64,000 bases of DNA, from positions 1,784,001 to 1,848,000 of the forward strand of contig NC_134676.1 of NCBI RefSeq assembly GCF_030463565.1, written 5' to 3'. The translations under genes were made by a program, and so were the position numbers. This DNA comes from Pelecanus crispus (Eukaryota; Chordata; Aves; Pelecaniformes; Pelecanidae). Below the pieces are notes generated by a model. The model was not told the origin of the DNA and made no database searches. It saw only the letters and a program-made list of their open reading frames with translations. Shown piece by piece: positions 63,430-64,000 of the stretch (within the stretch, counting starts at the first letter, position 1; every line of letters starts with the position of its first letter).

Positions 63430-63733
63430 ATGGACTATAAGAAAATTGCGGATGAAGTTTCAGAAAAAATTTTATCATACAGCCAAGATACTTCAGGATG
63501 GAGAGTGATAAAAGTTTCAGTAAGAAAATATTAGTTAATATTGTTTATAAAGTTATTTTTATTGAAATAATTTTGTTGCAAACAAGTGTTTAAAACTGTT
63601 TTCCTTTAAAAATTAGTTGGTAACTCTTTATTAACCACTAAGTTATCAACTGCTAAGTTTTTTTTTCCTTTTTCTATTTTGAGAAAAATGTTACAGTTTC
63701 CTCAAAGCCTTCAAAAGAGTATGCAGGAAATAT
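63430..63733 (+). CDS. STARD6: STARD6, StAR-related lipid transfer protein 6 (5' part only)
   Basis: Two coding exons: 63430-63519 (exon from the acceptor at 63426; donor GTAAGA) and 63684-63733 (donor GTAAGT, phase 2). They give MDYKKIADEVSEKILSY..., then TSGWRVIKVS and KNVTVSSKPSKEYAGN. From memory, human STARD6 starts MDFKAIAQQ and has TSGWKVVKTSKKITVSSK, a clear match in register. The family (STARD4/5/6) is a soluble START domain of about 220 residues that carries sterol-like lipid; STARD6 is best known from male germ cells. Only about the first 46 residues lie here, covering the N-terminal helix and first strands, so the lipid-contact residues are not visible. The rest runs off the right edge. 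It is head to head with LAS2. Confidence 0.9.
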
Positions 63734-64000
63734 GTAAGTATTTACATTTTGTTTGTCATTGTAATGAATAACAACATCTCTTTTGAACAGTAACACCCAA
63801 GATTGAAAGGGAAAATTTAATCATGTTCTGTCCTGTATGAAAGCGTTAAGTTTAGTTTTGTTAGCTGTAGAGAAGATTTTGTGCTGTAGTTACGCTGTGT
63901 CAGCAATAGGGCTGGAATATGAGAGGTGGATTTCCCAAGCAATTTTCAAAAGTGCTATGAAAATTAAATACTATATAACACTTAGTAATATGGAATAAGT
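63734..64000 (+). other. STARD6 intron, window end
   Basis: AT-rich intronic sequence after the GTAAGT donor; no further exon before the window ends. Confidence 0.7.

Overview
The window is bird nuclear DNA. Its signature is a dozen or more CR1 LINE copies with the avian 3' end (GATTCTATG-type octamer tails), three solo LTRs of one young avian family, and vertebrate spliced genes with normal GT-AG introns. Gene order (a double-cupin membrane protein gene, C18orf54/LAS2, STARD6) matches human 18q21 (DYNAP, C18orf54, STARD6). In chicken much of 18q21 lies on chromosome Z, so a Z-linked segment is likely; that last step is inference.

Left part, about 1-34.8 kb: no protein gene that I can support. 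It is relatively GC-rich and crowded with repeats: 12 sizeable CR1 fragments and two small tails, three solo LTRs with 5-bp target duplications, a two-unit array of a 199-bp repeat with an inverted third copy that is split by a CR1, and a duplicated block seen at 2.04-2.88 kb and 21.04-21.88 kb. One CpG-rich, promoter-like patch lies near 25.6-26.1 kb.

Middle, 35.0-42.4 kb, minus strand: eight coding exons of a single-pass membrane protein with two oxalate-decarboxylase-type cupin domains, both with complete metal-ligand sets. Its membrane anchor is nearly the same as that of mammalian DYNAP, and it sits in DYNAP's syntenic slot and orientation. This is the most interesting item: mammalian DYNAP may be the stump of this gene. 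Its first exon(s), upstream of 42388, were not found.

Right part: C18orf54/LAS2 (minus strand, seven coding exons, 541 codons, 60367 down to 50709), then a CpG-island bidirectional promoter at about 61.3-62.2 kb carrying YY1-like, NRF1-like and two inverted ZNF143-like sites, then the start of STARD6 (plus strand, first two coding exons, running off the right edge). LAS2 and STARD6 are head to head and probably share that promoter. The right part is AT-richer and poor in repeats, with two old CR1 fragments in the minus-gene region and one young CR1 in STARD6 intron 1.
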